From: Harmothoe impar
Taxonomy: Eukaryota > Annelida > Polychaeta > Phyllodocida > Polynoidae
Assembly (NCBI GenBank): GCA_947462335.1
Contig: OX381717.1
Location: 45,737,523-45,801,522 of the forward strand
Direction: 5' to 3'
Length of the DNA stretch: 64,000 bases
The translations under genes were made by a program, and so were the position numbers. The notes beneath the pieces are model-generated. The model searched no databases. It had not been told where the DNA came from and worked only from the letters and a program-made list of their open reading frames with translations. This document shows, piece by piece, positions 1-11,600 of the stretch (the stretch's first letter is position 1; the number at the start of each line of letters is the position of its first letter).

Positions 1-432
1 TTTCTCATTTTTTTAGTGTTCTATCCGATGCTTATTTAATTTTTGCACTGATAAAAACGGTTAGCTTGTACAAACACGCGGTCTATTTAAGTGTTAAGTG
101 TAGAAAATGAACAGAACAGTGCACAGAAAATAGAGCTACCGACTACATTTCGCCCAGTCACTCAGCGGAGAACAAAAGAACTACTGACGTAGTGTACCCG
201 CTATTCCGACAGTTGGCGCCACCGTTATACTTTTCCCGCGTGCGACATGAAGCCCTGGGGCGGGTACTGGCTGTTTTGGTTGTAGGTACCGAAACATAAA
301 AAACTACAGCCAGCCCAATGTCATGGTGAGACAGCTCTCTTATTTTTACCTTGAGTAGCGTCCGTAGGGCCTATGACAAAACCTAGTCCCGTACACTGAG
401 CAGCTTGAGGTCTGAAGGCTCATACAGAAAAA
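1..432. other. anonymous sequence
   Basis: No open frame, RNA gene or repeat boundary that I can support. Confidence 0.4.
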
Positions 433-466
433 TGTGTGGGTGTGTGGGTGTGTGGGTGTGTGGGTT
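433..466. repeat. GTGTGGGT microsatellite
   Basis: About four perfect copies of the 8-mer TGTGTGGG in a row. A shorter version of the same motif occurs near 1709-1730. It is G-rich but is not a telomere repeat. Confidence 0.9.
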
Positions 467-550
467 GCTTTACGCCTTAGTTAACAGCTATGGTCATTTC
501 AAGAGCGGTGATGGTGATCGAATCTATTGGCCCTTTTACCGAGACAAGGG
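465..550. repeat. dispersed repeat, copy 1 (copy 2 at 3262-3375)
   Basis: The stretch from GCTTTACGCC to GTGATCGAATCTAT recurs at 3262-3330 with about 85 per cent identity by eye. Copy 2 carries roughly 30 extra bases before the shared TTTTACCGAG end. The family is unknown. Confidence 0.6.
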
Positions 551-1334
551 TTCTTTTACATCCCACACTACATAGCAGAGAGACGTCTAGCAGCCCCTAG
601 AGGCCCCGCAGGGGGCTCGAGAGGTGCCGTGGAGAAGAGCAGATATCCACGAGAGGCCACGCCAACAACCAAATTCTATCTTTATCCCGCGAGAAAAGGA
701 GATAAGGGTCAAGGTTATGAACTATCAAAAGATTTTAGAGTAAATTAAGTTATGAGATATTAATATAATGTACATATCTAGGGCCCGATATAGGGCCTCT
801 GCAGATCCCCCTTCAGGGCCCCGATCCATGAGGCCTTAGAAACGGAGCTGGGTCATGTAACCAAGGGAGATCAGCAGTTGTTGATGTCGGCGCTGCCGAT
901 AACGCTGGTAAATGACCGTTTTACTCATGTTTAGAGTCAGAATAGCTTGAGTATTACTTGAATATCGAAGAGTAGAGGTCAAATTACCCCAGACAAAGTG
1001 TTTCCATCTAGAAATTCTCGACAGTATTTCCGAAAATTGCAAATATTGGTCCCAGCCCCACGGGGCCCCATACCGAGTATTAAAAGTTTGAGATGCAACT
1101 TTCATTCATGCTGTTGACCAATCAGGGGGCTCTGTTTTTACGACCTTGACTACATAGTAAAAGTGATTGACAACGTCAGATATCACTTGACGACGTCAAA
1201 TATCGATCTGATATTTGATCCCTTGATATTTGATTCAAAACCCACATCGAGTGGGATAAAGCCTTTTATCATCTTTTGATTGTGAGGCATACACTTTTCT
1301 TACACACAACAGCTGTCATCTATCAAGGGGCTCT
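551..1334. other. anonymous sequence
   Basis: Short open frames of 73 and 89 codons look like chance. Around 1165-1250 a few short copies of GATATTTGA and GACGTCA-like words cluster. No gene is supported. Confidence 0.4.
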
Positions 1335-1560
1335 GGATAGGGGGTCCCCATGTCGAATGTCGATCTTAGAAAATGACCATGTCACATGACAATGTCACTT
1401 AATAATGTTCATATCCCATGTCGATTTTAAGAAATGTTCATGTCACCTGTCACTATGATTTTTTGGGTCTCATGTCACTTGTCATTAGACCTCATGTCGT
1501 TTGTCGATTATAAGAAATGGTCATGTCACCATATCGAATTTAGCGGTCCACACCCATTAT
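1335..1560 (+). mobile_element. CATGTC-rich MITE-like repeat, copy 1
   Basis: The element starts with TAGGGGGTCCCCATGTC and ends near GTCGAATTTAGCGGTCCA. It is made of repeated CATGTCNCATGTCGATTTTAAGAAAT modules. Related copies are at 6920-7080 (reverse), 13991-14215, 17411-18095 and 25990-26150. The G-rich start and C-rich end form a short imperfect inverted repeat. No coding capacity; likely a non-autonomous DNA element of unknown superfamily. Confidence 0.7.
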
Positions 1561-1770
1561 CAAGTGTCAGGGCATGTTGGCTGCTTGAACACGTAGTCTG
1601 TCATCACCCTTGTTTCTGTGCCTTATCTAAACAGGCAATTAGTGGCCGCTAGCCGAGAGTACCTCCCTGGTCGCCTCTCCCGAATCTGCTAGACGTCTCA
1701 CTGATAGGAGTGTGTGGGTGTGTGGGTCTGTGTGTGTCTGTTCGGTCTGTGTGTGCACGCGTCTTGCACT

Positions 1771-1859
1771 CTAGTCTTGCGGACCACTGTTAAGCCTGTG
1801 GTTGGAGAGCGCGACATAGCCGCTTGCTACACTCTCTAAACAGAGGTCCGCAAGACTAG
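1771..1859. repeat. 21-bp inverted repeat, hairpin with 47-nt loop
   Basis: CTAGTCTTGCGGACCACTGTT at 1771-1791 pairs with 1839-1859 with a single mismatch. The loop is GC-rich. Function unknown; it lies just downstream of the coding-like island on the minus strand. Confidence 0.8.
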
Positions 1860-1895
1860 GCCGGATCGCGCTCTTGCTTAAAGGTGCACCTCAAC

Positions 1896-2011
1896 TCAGT
1901 GCGCCTTTAACAGCCGCCCCAAATAGGTGAAGTTCTTGACGCGGCACAGCGCCTCCCACCAGTAGCCAATCAGCGCGCCGAACGCCGGACACACCTCCAC
2001 CGTGTGAGCCT
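1896..2011 (-). CDS. possible last exon (GC-rich coding-like fragment)
   Basis: On the minus strand an acceptor-like CCTACTTAG ends at 2012 and is followed by about 38 codons running to TGA at 1898-1896. The peptide contains VEVCPAFGALIGYWWEALC and ends in GRLLKAH. Third codon positions are strongly G/C, unlike the AT-rich surroundings, which is why it looks coding. No family was recognised. It could be the end of a gene whose earlier exons are degraded, a transposase remnant, or chance within a GC-rich patch. Confidence 0.25.
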
Positions 2012-2029
2012 CTAAGTAGGTCACACGAA

Positions 2030-2221
2030 TCATACTAAGATGCCGATCTCTTCTGTCGGTTCGTCGCGGTGGCCGTGAGTGATCGCACGGTCGCCAAGAT
2101 TCACTGCCTTGATTGGCAGAGGGGGGGGCTGATTACCCCCCGTCGGATGAATTGCGGCGAAACCATAATCAATTTTTCGCTGTTTTAGATAAAAGAGATC
2201 CAGAGCTATCCGCTCGTCCAA
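2030..2221 (-). CDS. coding-like open frame upstream of 1896-2011
   Basis: An open frame of about 60 codons ends at TGA 2032-2030. It has no ATG, but a plausible acceptor (CTCTTTTATCTAAAACAG) lies inside it near 2181, after which the peptide reads RKIDYGFAAIHPTGG. Codon use is GC-rich (GGC, GAC, CGC, ATC), as in the neighbouring fragment. Not recognised. It may be an exon or remnant of the same unit as 1896-2011, but no donor joining them is evident. Confidence 0.2.
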   Translation of the reverse strand: MDERIALDLFYLKQRKIDYGFAAIHPTGGNQPPPLPIKAVNLGDRAITHGHRDEPTEEIGILV

Positions 2222-2379
2222 GAATTATTTTTCTATCAGCCCGGGATCACCCTCAAATTAAGGCCTAAAGTCCAAAAACCCAAAATTTTTTCCCTATGGG
2301 ATTTCAGTGTCTAAGCGTTTTTTGCAGCCCCAAGGAGCAGCTCACGGGCTCGAACCCTGTAAACGCTTTGACGCGCTTT

Positions 2380-2460
2380 CGTCGCCTTAGGCGACGTAGA
2401 CCTACCCTATTTTTTTTTGGACCATGTTACCTGAACACGGATTATTTTTTTGTTTGGCCC
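2380..2460 (+). mobile_element. fragment of GACCATGTTACCTGAA repeat
   Basis: Shares the GACCATGTTACCTGAA core, a T-run and TTTGGCC with 5769-6028 (where both ends are present) and 52960-53025. Probably a solo end of that MITE family. Confidence 0.5.
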
Positions 2461-2680
2461 AATGAGCTCACAGCTAGACTAGATACCTCATGTTTTGGAT
2501 TGGAGAAATCAGCAGAGCAATAAAAAGCGCGGTGAGGCTAGTGTGGCCCCTGTGAGTTGTAAAATTAGTGCTAAATGTGGTAACCAGGCGGATGCTGAGT
2601 TCATTGATATTGTCCGTTAATGATACTTAAGGTGGGTGTTGTCTAAAGTTTTAATTGATATTACCAATGTAGCCAATAAT

Positions 2681-5200
2681 GACTTCACAGTTGGGGCCCT
2701 CGCCCGCAGGTCCCAGATTCAGGGTATTCTTTGTTTATTGTGTGGCCCCTAAAGAGGGGCCGACTAACTCTTTAGAGTTAGTTAGATGCTGCCACTGTGC
2801 TATGCAACAGCAGCTATTAATTACGCTTCATGTTGGGCGGCATGGATCACTTGATGGGTGATACCTCAAAGCTCAAACACGGCAGAGCCGTGTGTGGCAT
2901 GCGAGGACCAGTGGGTCAGGGGTGATCCGTTGCAAACAGAATGCTGATCCGTGTGAGGTTCTGACTTTCTATAGTTTTTTATAAAGCCTTAGATATGGTG
3001 TGGTATTTTTCATCTCGCTATAGTTTAGTTGGTATTTAAGGAAACCGCCTCATTTCTATCAGAAATACACAATATTGAATTGTTTTTTATATTTTAATAT
3101 ATTAGAAGCGCGCTTTGTTGCCTATGTAGCTCATTATGCGTTGAAATGTTCGCGAGCATCGTAGGAATGTACAAAACCCCTATTGTGGCACCATCTGACG
3201 AAAGAGCGGAGAACTATACTAGCGCGTTTCGTTATTCACATCTTTTGACAGGGACTTGGTTGGTGGCTTTACGCCCTAATTAACAGCTGAAGTCATTTCA
3301 AGGGGGGTGATAGTGATCGAATCTATGGATACCTGAAGGTGGAAAGCACACACCCTACACTTTTACCGAGGCAATGGTGGTGCTGCTCAAAGGGTGTGGC
3401 GAGCTAGACTGGAGGATGTAATAACTAAGCAGCAGAAGGACCAAAAAGACAATCTCGTAGTAGTAGGTCTACTTAGATCTTGAGTAGCCGCCCTTGTGGT
3501 TATAATTACCTAGACTAGTTGGCTCTGCCAGCCTGGTCAAGTGAAAATTGGTAAGGAGACTATGAACTAAGCTAACATCTCATAAGTATTAGTTACCACC
3601 CCCTCACACCCGTTTAACAACGGATTCAGGGTCTAATTATGGAGACCCTAGAGTAAGATTAACAATATATCCCAATGTCTGTAGTAGACATTTACGACAT
3701 GCAACCTGCCCCCTAGAAGGGATAGATCTGACCACAAGTCCGCAATATGGGACTCCCCCTCTGAGAGTATCAAGGTTTGCGTATAGTCTCTTGCAGGTTA
3801 ATCTGTTATCTACCCCTTTGTCGACTTCGCCAAAATCCTGGGAGATTCACTTTAAACCTAAGGTCTACCCTTTTTATTCTTTGTTTATTGTGTGGCCCCT
3901 AAAGAGGGGCCGCGGTGTTGATTAATTACACCACATGTTAAGCAACATGAGATCAAACCTTCCTCAAAAGCGACAAGGCTCAGAGTCCTGTTGGACGGGA
4001 ACCCTGTGTGGCATTTCAAGACGAATGGTTGAGTGATCTGTTGCAGATGCCGTTCCGTGAGAAGTTCTGACTTTATATAGCTTTTATATCGCTTTAGATA
4101 TGGTGTAGTATTTTCAATCTCACTATAGTTTAGTTGATATTTCAAAGAATCTGCCTCATTCTATCAGAAATACACAGCGTTGACATGTTTCTTATATTCA
4201 ATATATTAGAAGTGTGCTTTGTTGCTTATTATAGGTCATTATGCGTTTAAAATGTTCGCGAGTATCGTGGAAATGTACAAAAACCCTATTGTGGCGTCAT
4301 CTGACGAAAAGAGCGGAGAACTACACTAGAGCATGTAATGGCCAGACCAGCAGGCGGCAGCAGAGTGGTCAAAAGACAATCTCGTAGTAGTAGGTCTACT
4401 TGCATGTTGAGTAGCCACCCTTGTGGTTGTAATTACCTTGACCACAGGTCCGCAATATGGAGCTCCCCCTCTGAGAGTATCAAGGTTTGCGTATAGTCTC
4501 CTGCAGTTTAATCTGTTATCTCCTCCTTTGTCGACCTCGCCAAAATCCTGGGAGATTCACTTTAAACCTAAGTCCTACCCTTTTTTATTCTTTGTTTATT
4601 GTGTGGCCCCTAAAGAGGGGCCGCGGTGTTGATTAATTACACCACATGTTAAGCAGCATGAGATCAAACCTCCTCAAAAGCGTCAAGGCTCAAAGTCCTG
4701 TTGGACGGGAACCCTGTGTTGCTTTCGAGGACGAATGGTTGAGTGATCCTACCGATCCGTCAGAGGTTCTGACTTTATATAGCTTTTATATCGCTTTAGA
4801 TATGGTGTAGTATTTTCAATCTCACTATAGTTTAGTTGATATTTCAAAGAATCTGCCTCATTCTATCAGAAATACACAACGTTGACATGTTTCTTATATT
4901 CAATATATTAGAAGTGTGCTTTGTTGCTTATTATAGGTCATTATGCGTTTAAAATGTTCGCGAGTATCGTGGAAATGTACAAAAACCCTATTGTGGCGTC
5001 ATCTGACGAAAAGAGCGGAGAACTATACTAGAGCATGTAATCGCCAGACCAGCAGGCGGCGGCAGAGTGGTCAAAAGACAATCTCGTAGTAGTAGGTCTA
5101 CTTGCATGTTGAGTAGCCGCCCTTGTGGTTGTAATTACCTAGCCTAGTTGACCCTGCCGGCCTGGTCAAGTGAAATTAGTAAGGAGACCACCCATTAACG
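2681..5200 (+). repeat. tandem array, three units of about 711-1150 bp
   Basis: Three units can be aligned by the block TTCTTTGTTTATTGTGTGG at 2731, 3881 and 4592 and by CATCTGACGAAAGAGCGG near 3190, 4290 and 5000. Units 2 and 3 differ by only a few per cent and are spaced 711 bp; unit 1 is longer and more divergent, with extra sequence including the repeat at 3262-3375. Each unit has the perfect 18-nt hairpin GGCCCCTAAAGAGGGGCC (2744-2761, 3894-3911, 4605-4622). No protein is supported. Confidence 0.8.
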
Positions 5201-5768
5201 TGCTCCACAGTCTTTAGACAGTTAAGACTATAGTCAAGACTGGAGAATTTGGCGAGACGCCCCTCTGGGAGGTCATAATCCTCAATGTTAGGTGTTAGCT
5301 CATTAACATCAGATACCATATTAACAACCCATTTAAATGTTCATTTTAATAGCAACTCACCCTATTCTGACAAAATCCTATTAGCAGGTAACCTCTGTGT
5401 AAACCATACTGCAAACATCTGCTACTTCCAGCGTCTGCCTCGTGACTGATAGTGTACAACAAGACGAAGTGGGCAGAGATTAGAAAAAATGAAGCTCTTT
5501 ATATAGCCGAGAGAGCAGCTAATCTGGATGTTCTAAGCTTGTTTTCACCTAGAGCTCCAACCCTCTTCCAGAGAGAATCAAATCGCTTTTCACCTGAACC
5601 CTTCCACCCTTAATCCATCAGCATGAAAAGAGAATTAACGAGTGTAACGTGCGGTACATGTATATGGGATTATAGCTGGTGAAGAGATAAAGCCGAGTCA
5701 CCTGTGTATACAAAGACTACAGGGGGTGATTAACGACAGGTGTGACGCGCCAGCCCGTGAACGGATTA
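5201..5768. other. anonymous sequence
   Basis: No open frame or repeat end that I can support. Confidence 0.4.
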
Positions 5769-6028
5769 AGCCAAAAAAAAATAAAAAGGTATGTTTCAGG
5801 TAACATGGGCAGAAAGACTGGAGTCGGTAGGTCGGATTTTTATTTTATTTTATTTCATTTTTTTAACATGAAAGTACTAGCCATCCTCCGTGGAAATTCT
5901 AAAAATGACCCAAAAAGTATAAAAATATGAAATTTTCTTCAAACTTGCTTAAAAAAAAACGTAGGGTCGACCCTGTTTTGCTAGGGTTGGTCGGGTGACC
6001 TGAAACAAACCTTTTTTTTTATTTGGCC
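5769..6028. mobile_element. MITE with about 40-bp inverted ends
   Basis: The left end reads AGCCAAAAAAAAATAAAAAGG then TTTCAGGTAACATG. The right end is its imperfect complement (GTGACCTGAAACAAACC, T-run, TTTGGCC). The interior is AT-rich and non-coding. Relatives lie at 2380-2460 and 52960-53025. Confidence 0.65.
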
Positions 6029-6550
6029 TTATCTTTCAAGCTGACGCTTAAATTCAACTAGCCAGCCGCCGTCCACACCACTCACTGCGACAAGAGGAGG
6101 TGCTGTTGTTTTACACTTGAGTCGCTTACCACATGGTCTCTACCTCACAGACAGACACGCGCCCCCTGTAGCTTTTTTTTGTTTTTTTTTGTATACACAC
6201 GCTAATCTCATAACTCCCTTATCCGTTATACAGGTAACGAGTATTCTCTTTTAAAATAGCTGCCAGTCAGCTTAGCTCTAGAAGCAAGAAGGCGTGTATA
6301 GGTGCTTTATAAGTCGGCAGGGGGTAAATACTAGTGAAAAAGGAAGGCAGGTGTGCAGGTAGCTTTTCTAACAGACACGTGTGTGCACTAAGCTGCTTAA
6401 GTCTAAACCCTCCCGCAGTAGTCAGGTGGCATGTGAAAACTTACTTAACTGATCTCTTACATTGAGTAGAGTCTCTGTGCTGAGAGAGCCTTTTCAGCCG
6501 TTTAAGAGGATTAACTAGGACAGGGTACATAAGGAGTGAAACGCCGAATA
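6029..6550. other. anonymous sequence
   Basis: T-runs near 6170-6190; no gene evidence. Confidence 0.4.
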
Positions 6551-6551
6551 G

Positions 6552-6920
6552 CGGCTACTCAGTCTCGTGCAGCACAAGCAGCAGCATCTAGCAGCGGCTT
6601 CAGCAGCAGCTGCACGTGCAGCACAAGCAGCTGGCAGCGACTTCAGCAGCACAAGCAGCACGAGCAGCACAAGCCGTAGCATTTGTCAGCAGCATCCGTG
6701 ACATCGTCAGCAGCAGCCCCCATGACCTTGTCAGCAGCACAAGCAGCCAGCAGCTGCTGGCAGCTGCTTCAGCAGCTGCTGGCAGCTGCTGCACGAGCAG
6801 TAGCACAAGCAGTAGCATCTGTCAGCAGCAGCAGCAGCAGCACAAGCAGCCAGCAGCTGCTGCATGAGCAGCACAAGCAGCACAAGCAGCAGCACTGACA
6901 GCAGCAGCAGCAGCAGCGGT
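6552..6920. repeat. interrupted CAG/CAC-AAG-CAG triplet tract
   Basis: About 370 bp dominated by CAGCAG, CACAAGCAG and CAGCTGCTGG words. Several overlapping frames on both strands are open (Ala/Ser/Gln or Cys/Leu rich), as expected of low-complexity DNA, so I do not call a gene. PvuII-like CAGCTG palindromes recur. Confidence 0.85.
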
Positions 6921-7085
6921 GTGGACCACTAAAGTCGAGATGAAGCCTAGTGACATTTGACATGAAGCTTGAAAAACACAGTGACAGGTGACATGAGCAA
7001 TTCTTAAAATCGACATGAGATATGAGCATAATTAAGCGACATCGACATGCGCCATGGCTATTTTTTAAGACAAACATCATATGTC
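6921..7085 (-). mobile_element. CATGTC-rich repeat, copy 2 (reverse)
   Basis: Complement of the family at 1335-1560: GTGGACCACTAAAGTCGA at the left matches the complement of that family's right end, followed by TTCTTAAAATCGACATG modules. The G-rich end is missing. It directly abuts the CAG tract. Confidence 0.65.
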
Positions 7086-7210
7086 ATAGCCTCCTCATCC
7101 AAACCTCCACTAGTAGTGCTCTATAAGCGCAAGCTGTAAACCCTCTCCTCCCCTCGTGCACACAGGCGAATTATCAGAGTCAGCCAATGGTGTCAATACC
7201 CCTCTCATAC

Positions 7211-7484
7211 AAGGGTCGGGCGCTGCTGGACTATAATAGATGAGTCAAGGACCGTTCTACTGAGGGTCAGGCAGGCTAAGTCGGACATTCAATGACAGGT
7301 AGGTCTTTGACAACCTTGCTTGAAAGTCTGGACAGCATTGACAGACTGGGGCATAAGGATCTCGCATGGTCAGACTTTCAAGCAAGTTTTGCTAAAGTCG
7401 CGTTATTGAATGTCCGACCTAGCCTGACCCACAGTAGAACGGTCCTTGACCCGTCTATTATAGTCCAGCAGTGCCCGACCCTTG
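7211..7484. repeat. 274-bp foldback (imperfect palindrome)
   Basis: The left arm begins AAGGGTCGGGCGCTGCTGG and the right arm ends with its near-complement. Arms of about 120 bp pair at roughly 85-90 per cent (shared blocks GGACTATAATAGA, GTCAAGGACCGTTCTACTG, GTCGGACATTCAAT, CTTGCTTGAAAGTCTG) around a short unpaired centre near 7340. No open frame. Likely a MITE of foldback type or a hairpin RNA locus. Confidence 0.85.
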
Positions 7485-7489
7485 GCTGA

Positions 7490-7920
7490 GAGCAGTTTAA
7501 GCGCTATTGGGTGTCTCTGATATTTGCCTCTGTGTAAGATGAGAAAAAAAGTCTGTTGAAAGACTATATTTCAAGCCAGAAAACTGTAATTAGCTTTCCA
7601 AGTTGTTTATTTAACAATATCTTAGCCTAGCAAGCAGCTGTCAGATGTCATCTAAGAAAAAAATGTGAGCTGTTAATAGATTCAAGAGAAATTAGTTTAC
7701 AAATAGCCCGTGTAAGTACGCCCATGTCTTGCTTATTTCTCATAGGGTTGTAAGATAGTCACATCATGATGCACATCATCATAAACGCAATCATGATACC
7801 TTTCATTGTAAGTAGACTCGCCTCTCTGCCCTCTCTTTTAGAGCTTTTTCAGCTTGCTTTTTTTTTCTTTTTTTAAATTTATTTATCCATCAAAATCTCA
7901 AGTGACTTATTTTGAAAGCC
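7490..7920. other. anonymous AT-rich sequence
   Basis: No coding or repeat structure seen except a T-run near 7858. Confidence 0.4.
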
Positions 7921-8187
7921 AACCTAGTAGTCACGTGACCCCCTTAAGTAGGTCACTTCCCGTCACGTGACCTATTTGAATTTCCCGCCAACATGGTGGT
8001 CACGTGACCCTCTTAAGTAGGTCACTTCCGGTCACGTGACCTATTTGAATTTCCCGCCCAAAGGTCACGTGACCGGAAGTAGGTCACTTCCGGTCACGTG
8101 ACCTATTTGAATTTCCCGCCAAAAGGGAGGCCTCTCATTGGCTGCTTTTGAATTTCCCGCCAAAAGGGAGGCCTCTGATTGGCTGCA
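7921..8187. promoter_or_regulatory. clustered CACGTG / E2F / ETS / CCAAT array
   Basis: About 70-bp imperfect tandem units hold six GTCACGTGAC palindromes (7930, 7962, 8000, 8031, 8064, 8093). This matches the consensus of USF/MITF/TFE-type bHLH-ZIP factors, including the CLEAR element of TFEB. There are four TTTCCCGCC words (E2F consensus; near 7980, 8050, 8112, 8152), ACTTCCGG/CCGGAAGT ETS words near 8024, 8074 and 8086, and two ATTGGC (inverted CCAAT, NF-Y) near 8137 and 8178. The motifs are seen; promoter function is inferred. No gene start is identifiable on either side. Confidence 0.5.
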
Positions 8188-8640
8188 GGTCGATTGAGTA
8201 ATAAACAGTACTTAACTATAGTCCCGTTCCGATACATACTATACTACTCATATCTCATCTAAATCATCCAATTCACTCTAGACGGAATTGTGAATCTTTT
8301 CTGTGAATAAAAGGTCATCAAAAAATTTGCATTTTCTTGAATCAACAAAACACCAAACATGCCCTCCCATTGGATCCTATACTGAAGCCGTGTGCACCAT
8401 TCTAGACAACCCTGCGCCGTGCTATGTTTTGAATTCAATAAAAGTTCTATATACCAATGTGTGCTTGTCTTGCTATAGGCTTAGTGCACAAGAAAGTGTT
8501 TTAGACTAGAAAACCCGTGTGTGCACTGTCATTGCTCGTTGACCCAGGGCACCCGGGTTCTTAGGGAGACGGTTTCTGCCGAAATGGAGTGGGTTTGTTC
8601 TCCAACTTCAACCATATTGAAAATTGGGAAATGGCCTATA
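8188..8640. other. possible transcribed non-coding sequence beside the motif array
   Basis: Contains AATAAAAG words (8305, 8438) that resemble polyadenylation signals, and short frames of 67-68 codons with no recognisable domain. No gene can be assembled. Confidence 0.3.
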
Positions 8641-11600
8641 ATCATGAGGGAGATGTTGCCCATGTTGCCACTTGGGATGTTGCTAATGTTGCCACATGTT
8701 GTTGGGAGGTGGGGGGGATGTTGACCATGTTGCCACTTGGGATGATCATCATGGTCTGTCACCATCATGGTTCATTGTCATCATGGTTCATGGTCATCAT
8801 GGTTCATTGTCATCATGGTTCACGGTCATCATGGTTCACGGTCATCCTTGTTCATGGTCATCATGGTTTACGGTTTTCATGGTTATCATGGTTCAAGGCC
8901 ATCATGGTTCATGGTCATCATGGTTCATGGCCATCATGGTTCATGGTCATCATGGTTCATGGCCATCATGGTTCATGGCCATCATGGTTCATGGTCATCA
9001 TGGTTCATGGCCATCATGGTTTATGGTCATCATGGTTCATAGCCATCATGGTTCACGGCCATCATGGTTCACGGCCACCATGGTTCATGGTCATCATGGT
9101 TCATGGCCATCATGGTTAATGGTCATCATGGTTCACGGCCATCATGGTTCATGGCCATCATGGTTCATGGTCATCATGGTTCATTGTCATCATGGTTCAC
9201 GGTCATCATGGTTCACGGTCATCATGGTTCACGGTCATCCTTGTTCATGGTCATCATGGTTCATGGTTTTCATTGTTATCATGGTTCACGGCCATCATGG
9301 TTTATGGCCATCATGGTTCATGGCCATCATGGTTCATGGCCATCATGGTTCACGGCCATCATGGTTCACGGCCATCATGGTTCATGGCCATTATTGTTTC
9401 ATGGCCATCATGGCTCATGATTATCATGGTTCACGGCCATCATGGTTCATGGCCATCATGGTTTATGGCCATCATGGTTCATGGCCATCATGGTTCATGG
9501 CCATCATGGTTCATGGCCATCATGGGTCACGGCCATCACGGCTCATGATTATCATGGTTCATGGCCATCATGGTTCATGGCCATCATGGTTCATGGCCAT
9601 CATGGTTCATGGCCATCATGGTTCATAGCCATCATGGTTCACGGCCATCATGGTTCACGGCCACCATGGTTCATGGTCATCATGGTTCATGGCCATCATG
9701 GTTCATGGTCATCATGGTTCATGGCCATCATGGTTCATGGCCATCATGGTTCATGGTCATCATGGTTCATTGTCATCATGGTTCACGGTCATCATGGTTC
9801 ACAGTCATCATGGTTCACGGTCATCCTTGTTCATGGTCATCATGGTTCATGGTTTTCATTGTTATCATGGTTCACGGCCATCATGGTTTATGGCCATCAT
9901 GGTTCATGGCCATCATGGTTCATGGCCATCATGGTTCACGGCCATCATGGTTCACGGCCATCATGGTTCATGGCCATTATTGTTTCATGGCCATCATGGC
10001 TCATGATTATCATGGTTCACGGCCATCATGGTTCATGGCCATCATGGTTTATGGCCATCATGGTTCATGGCCATCATGGTTCATGGCCATCATGGTTCAT
10101 GGCCATCATGGTTCATGGCCATCACGGCTCATGATTATCATGGTTCATGGCCATCATGGTTCATGGCCATCATGGCCATCATGGTTCATGGCCATCATGG
10201 TTCATGGCCATCATGGTTCATGGCCATCATGGTTCATGGCCATCATGGTTCATGGCCATCACGGTCATCATGGTTCATGGCCATCATGGTTCATGGCCAT
10301 CATGGTTCATGGCCATCATGGTTCACGGCCATCATGGTTCACAGTCATCATGGTTCATGGCCATTATTGTTTCATGGCCATCATGGCTCATGATTATCAT
10401 GGTTCACGGCCATCATGGTTCACGGCCATCATGGTTCATGGCCATCATGGTTCATGGCCATCATGGTTCATGGCCATCATGGTTCATGGCCATCATGGTT
10501 CACGGCCATCACGGCTCATGATTATCATGGTTCATGGTTCATGGCCATCATGGTTCATGGCCATCACGGTTGATGGTTCATGGCCATCATGGTTCATGGC
10601 CATCATGGTTCATGGCCATCATGGTTCATGGCCATCATGGTTCATGGTTCACGGTCATCATGGTTCATGGCCATCATGGTTCATGGCCATCATGGTTCAC
10701 GGTCTTTATGGTTCACGGTCATCATGGTTCATGGCCATCATGGTTCACGGCCATCATGATTCATGGCCATCATGGTTCATGGCCATCATGGCCATCATGG
10801 TTCATGGCCATCATGGCCATCATGGTTCATGGTTCATGGCCATCATGGTTCACGGTCATCATGGTTCACGGCCATCATGTTTCACGGTCATCATTTTTCA
10901 TGGTCATCATGGTTCATAGCCATCATGGTTCATGGCCATCATGGTTTATGGTTCATGGCCATCATGGTTCATGGTTCATGGCCATGGTTCACGGCCATCA
11001 CGGTTCAAGGTCATCATGGTTCATGGCCATCATGGTTCACAGTCATCATGGTTCATGGTCATCATGGTTCACTGCCATCATGGTTCACGGCCATCATGGT
11101 TCATGGCTCATGATTATCATGGTTAAGGGCCATCATGGTTCATGATTATCATGGTTCTCAGTCATCTTGGTTCACTGCCATCATGGTTCATGGTTCATGG
11201 CCATCATGGTTCATGGCCATCATGGTTCATGGCCATCATGGTTCATGGCCATCATGGTTCATGGTTCACGGTCATCATGGTTCATGGCCATCATGGTTCA
11301 TGGCCATCATGGTTCACGGTCTTTATGGTTCACGGTCATCATGGTTCATGGTCATCATGGTTCATGGCCATCATGGTTCACGGCCATCATGGTTCACGGT
11401 CATCATGGTTCATGGCCATCATGGTTCACGGCCATCATGGTTCACGGTCATCATGGTTCATGGCCATCATGGTTCACGGCCATCATGGTTCATGGCCATC
11501 ATGGCTCATGGCCATCATGGTTCATGGCCATCATGGCCATCATGGTTCATGGCCATCATGGCCATCATGGTTCATGGTTCATGGCCATCATGGTTCACGG

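Noticed and set aside
2330..2365. tRNA B-box-like GGGTTCGAGCCC on the minus strand
   Set aside because: No acceptor stem, D-arm or A box at proper spacing could be paired.
2744..2761. Histone 3' stem-loop
   Set aside because: The stem-loop sequence and length differ from the conserved 16-nt histone hairpin and no histone frame is upstream.
6600..7080. Ala-, Ser- and Cys-rich frames on both strands
   Set aside because: Low-complexity CAG tract; frames overlap on both strands with equal quality.
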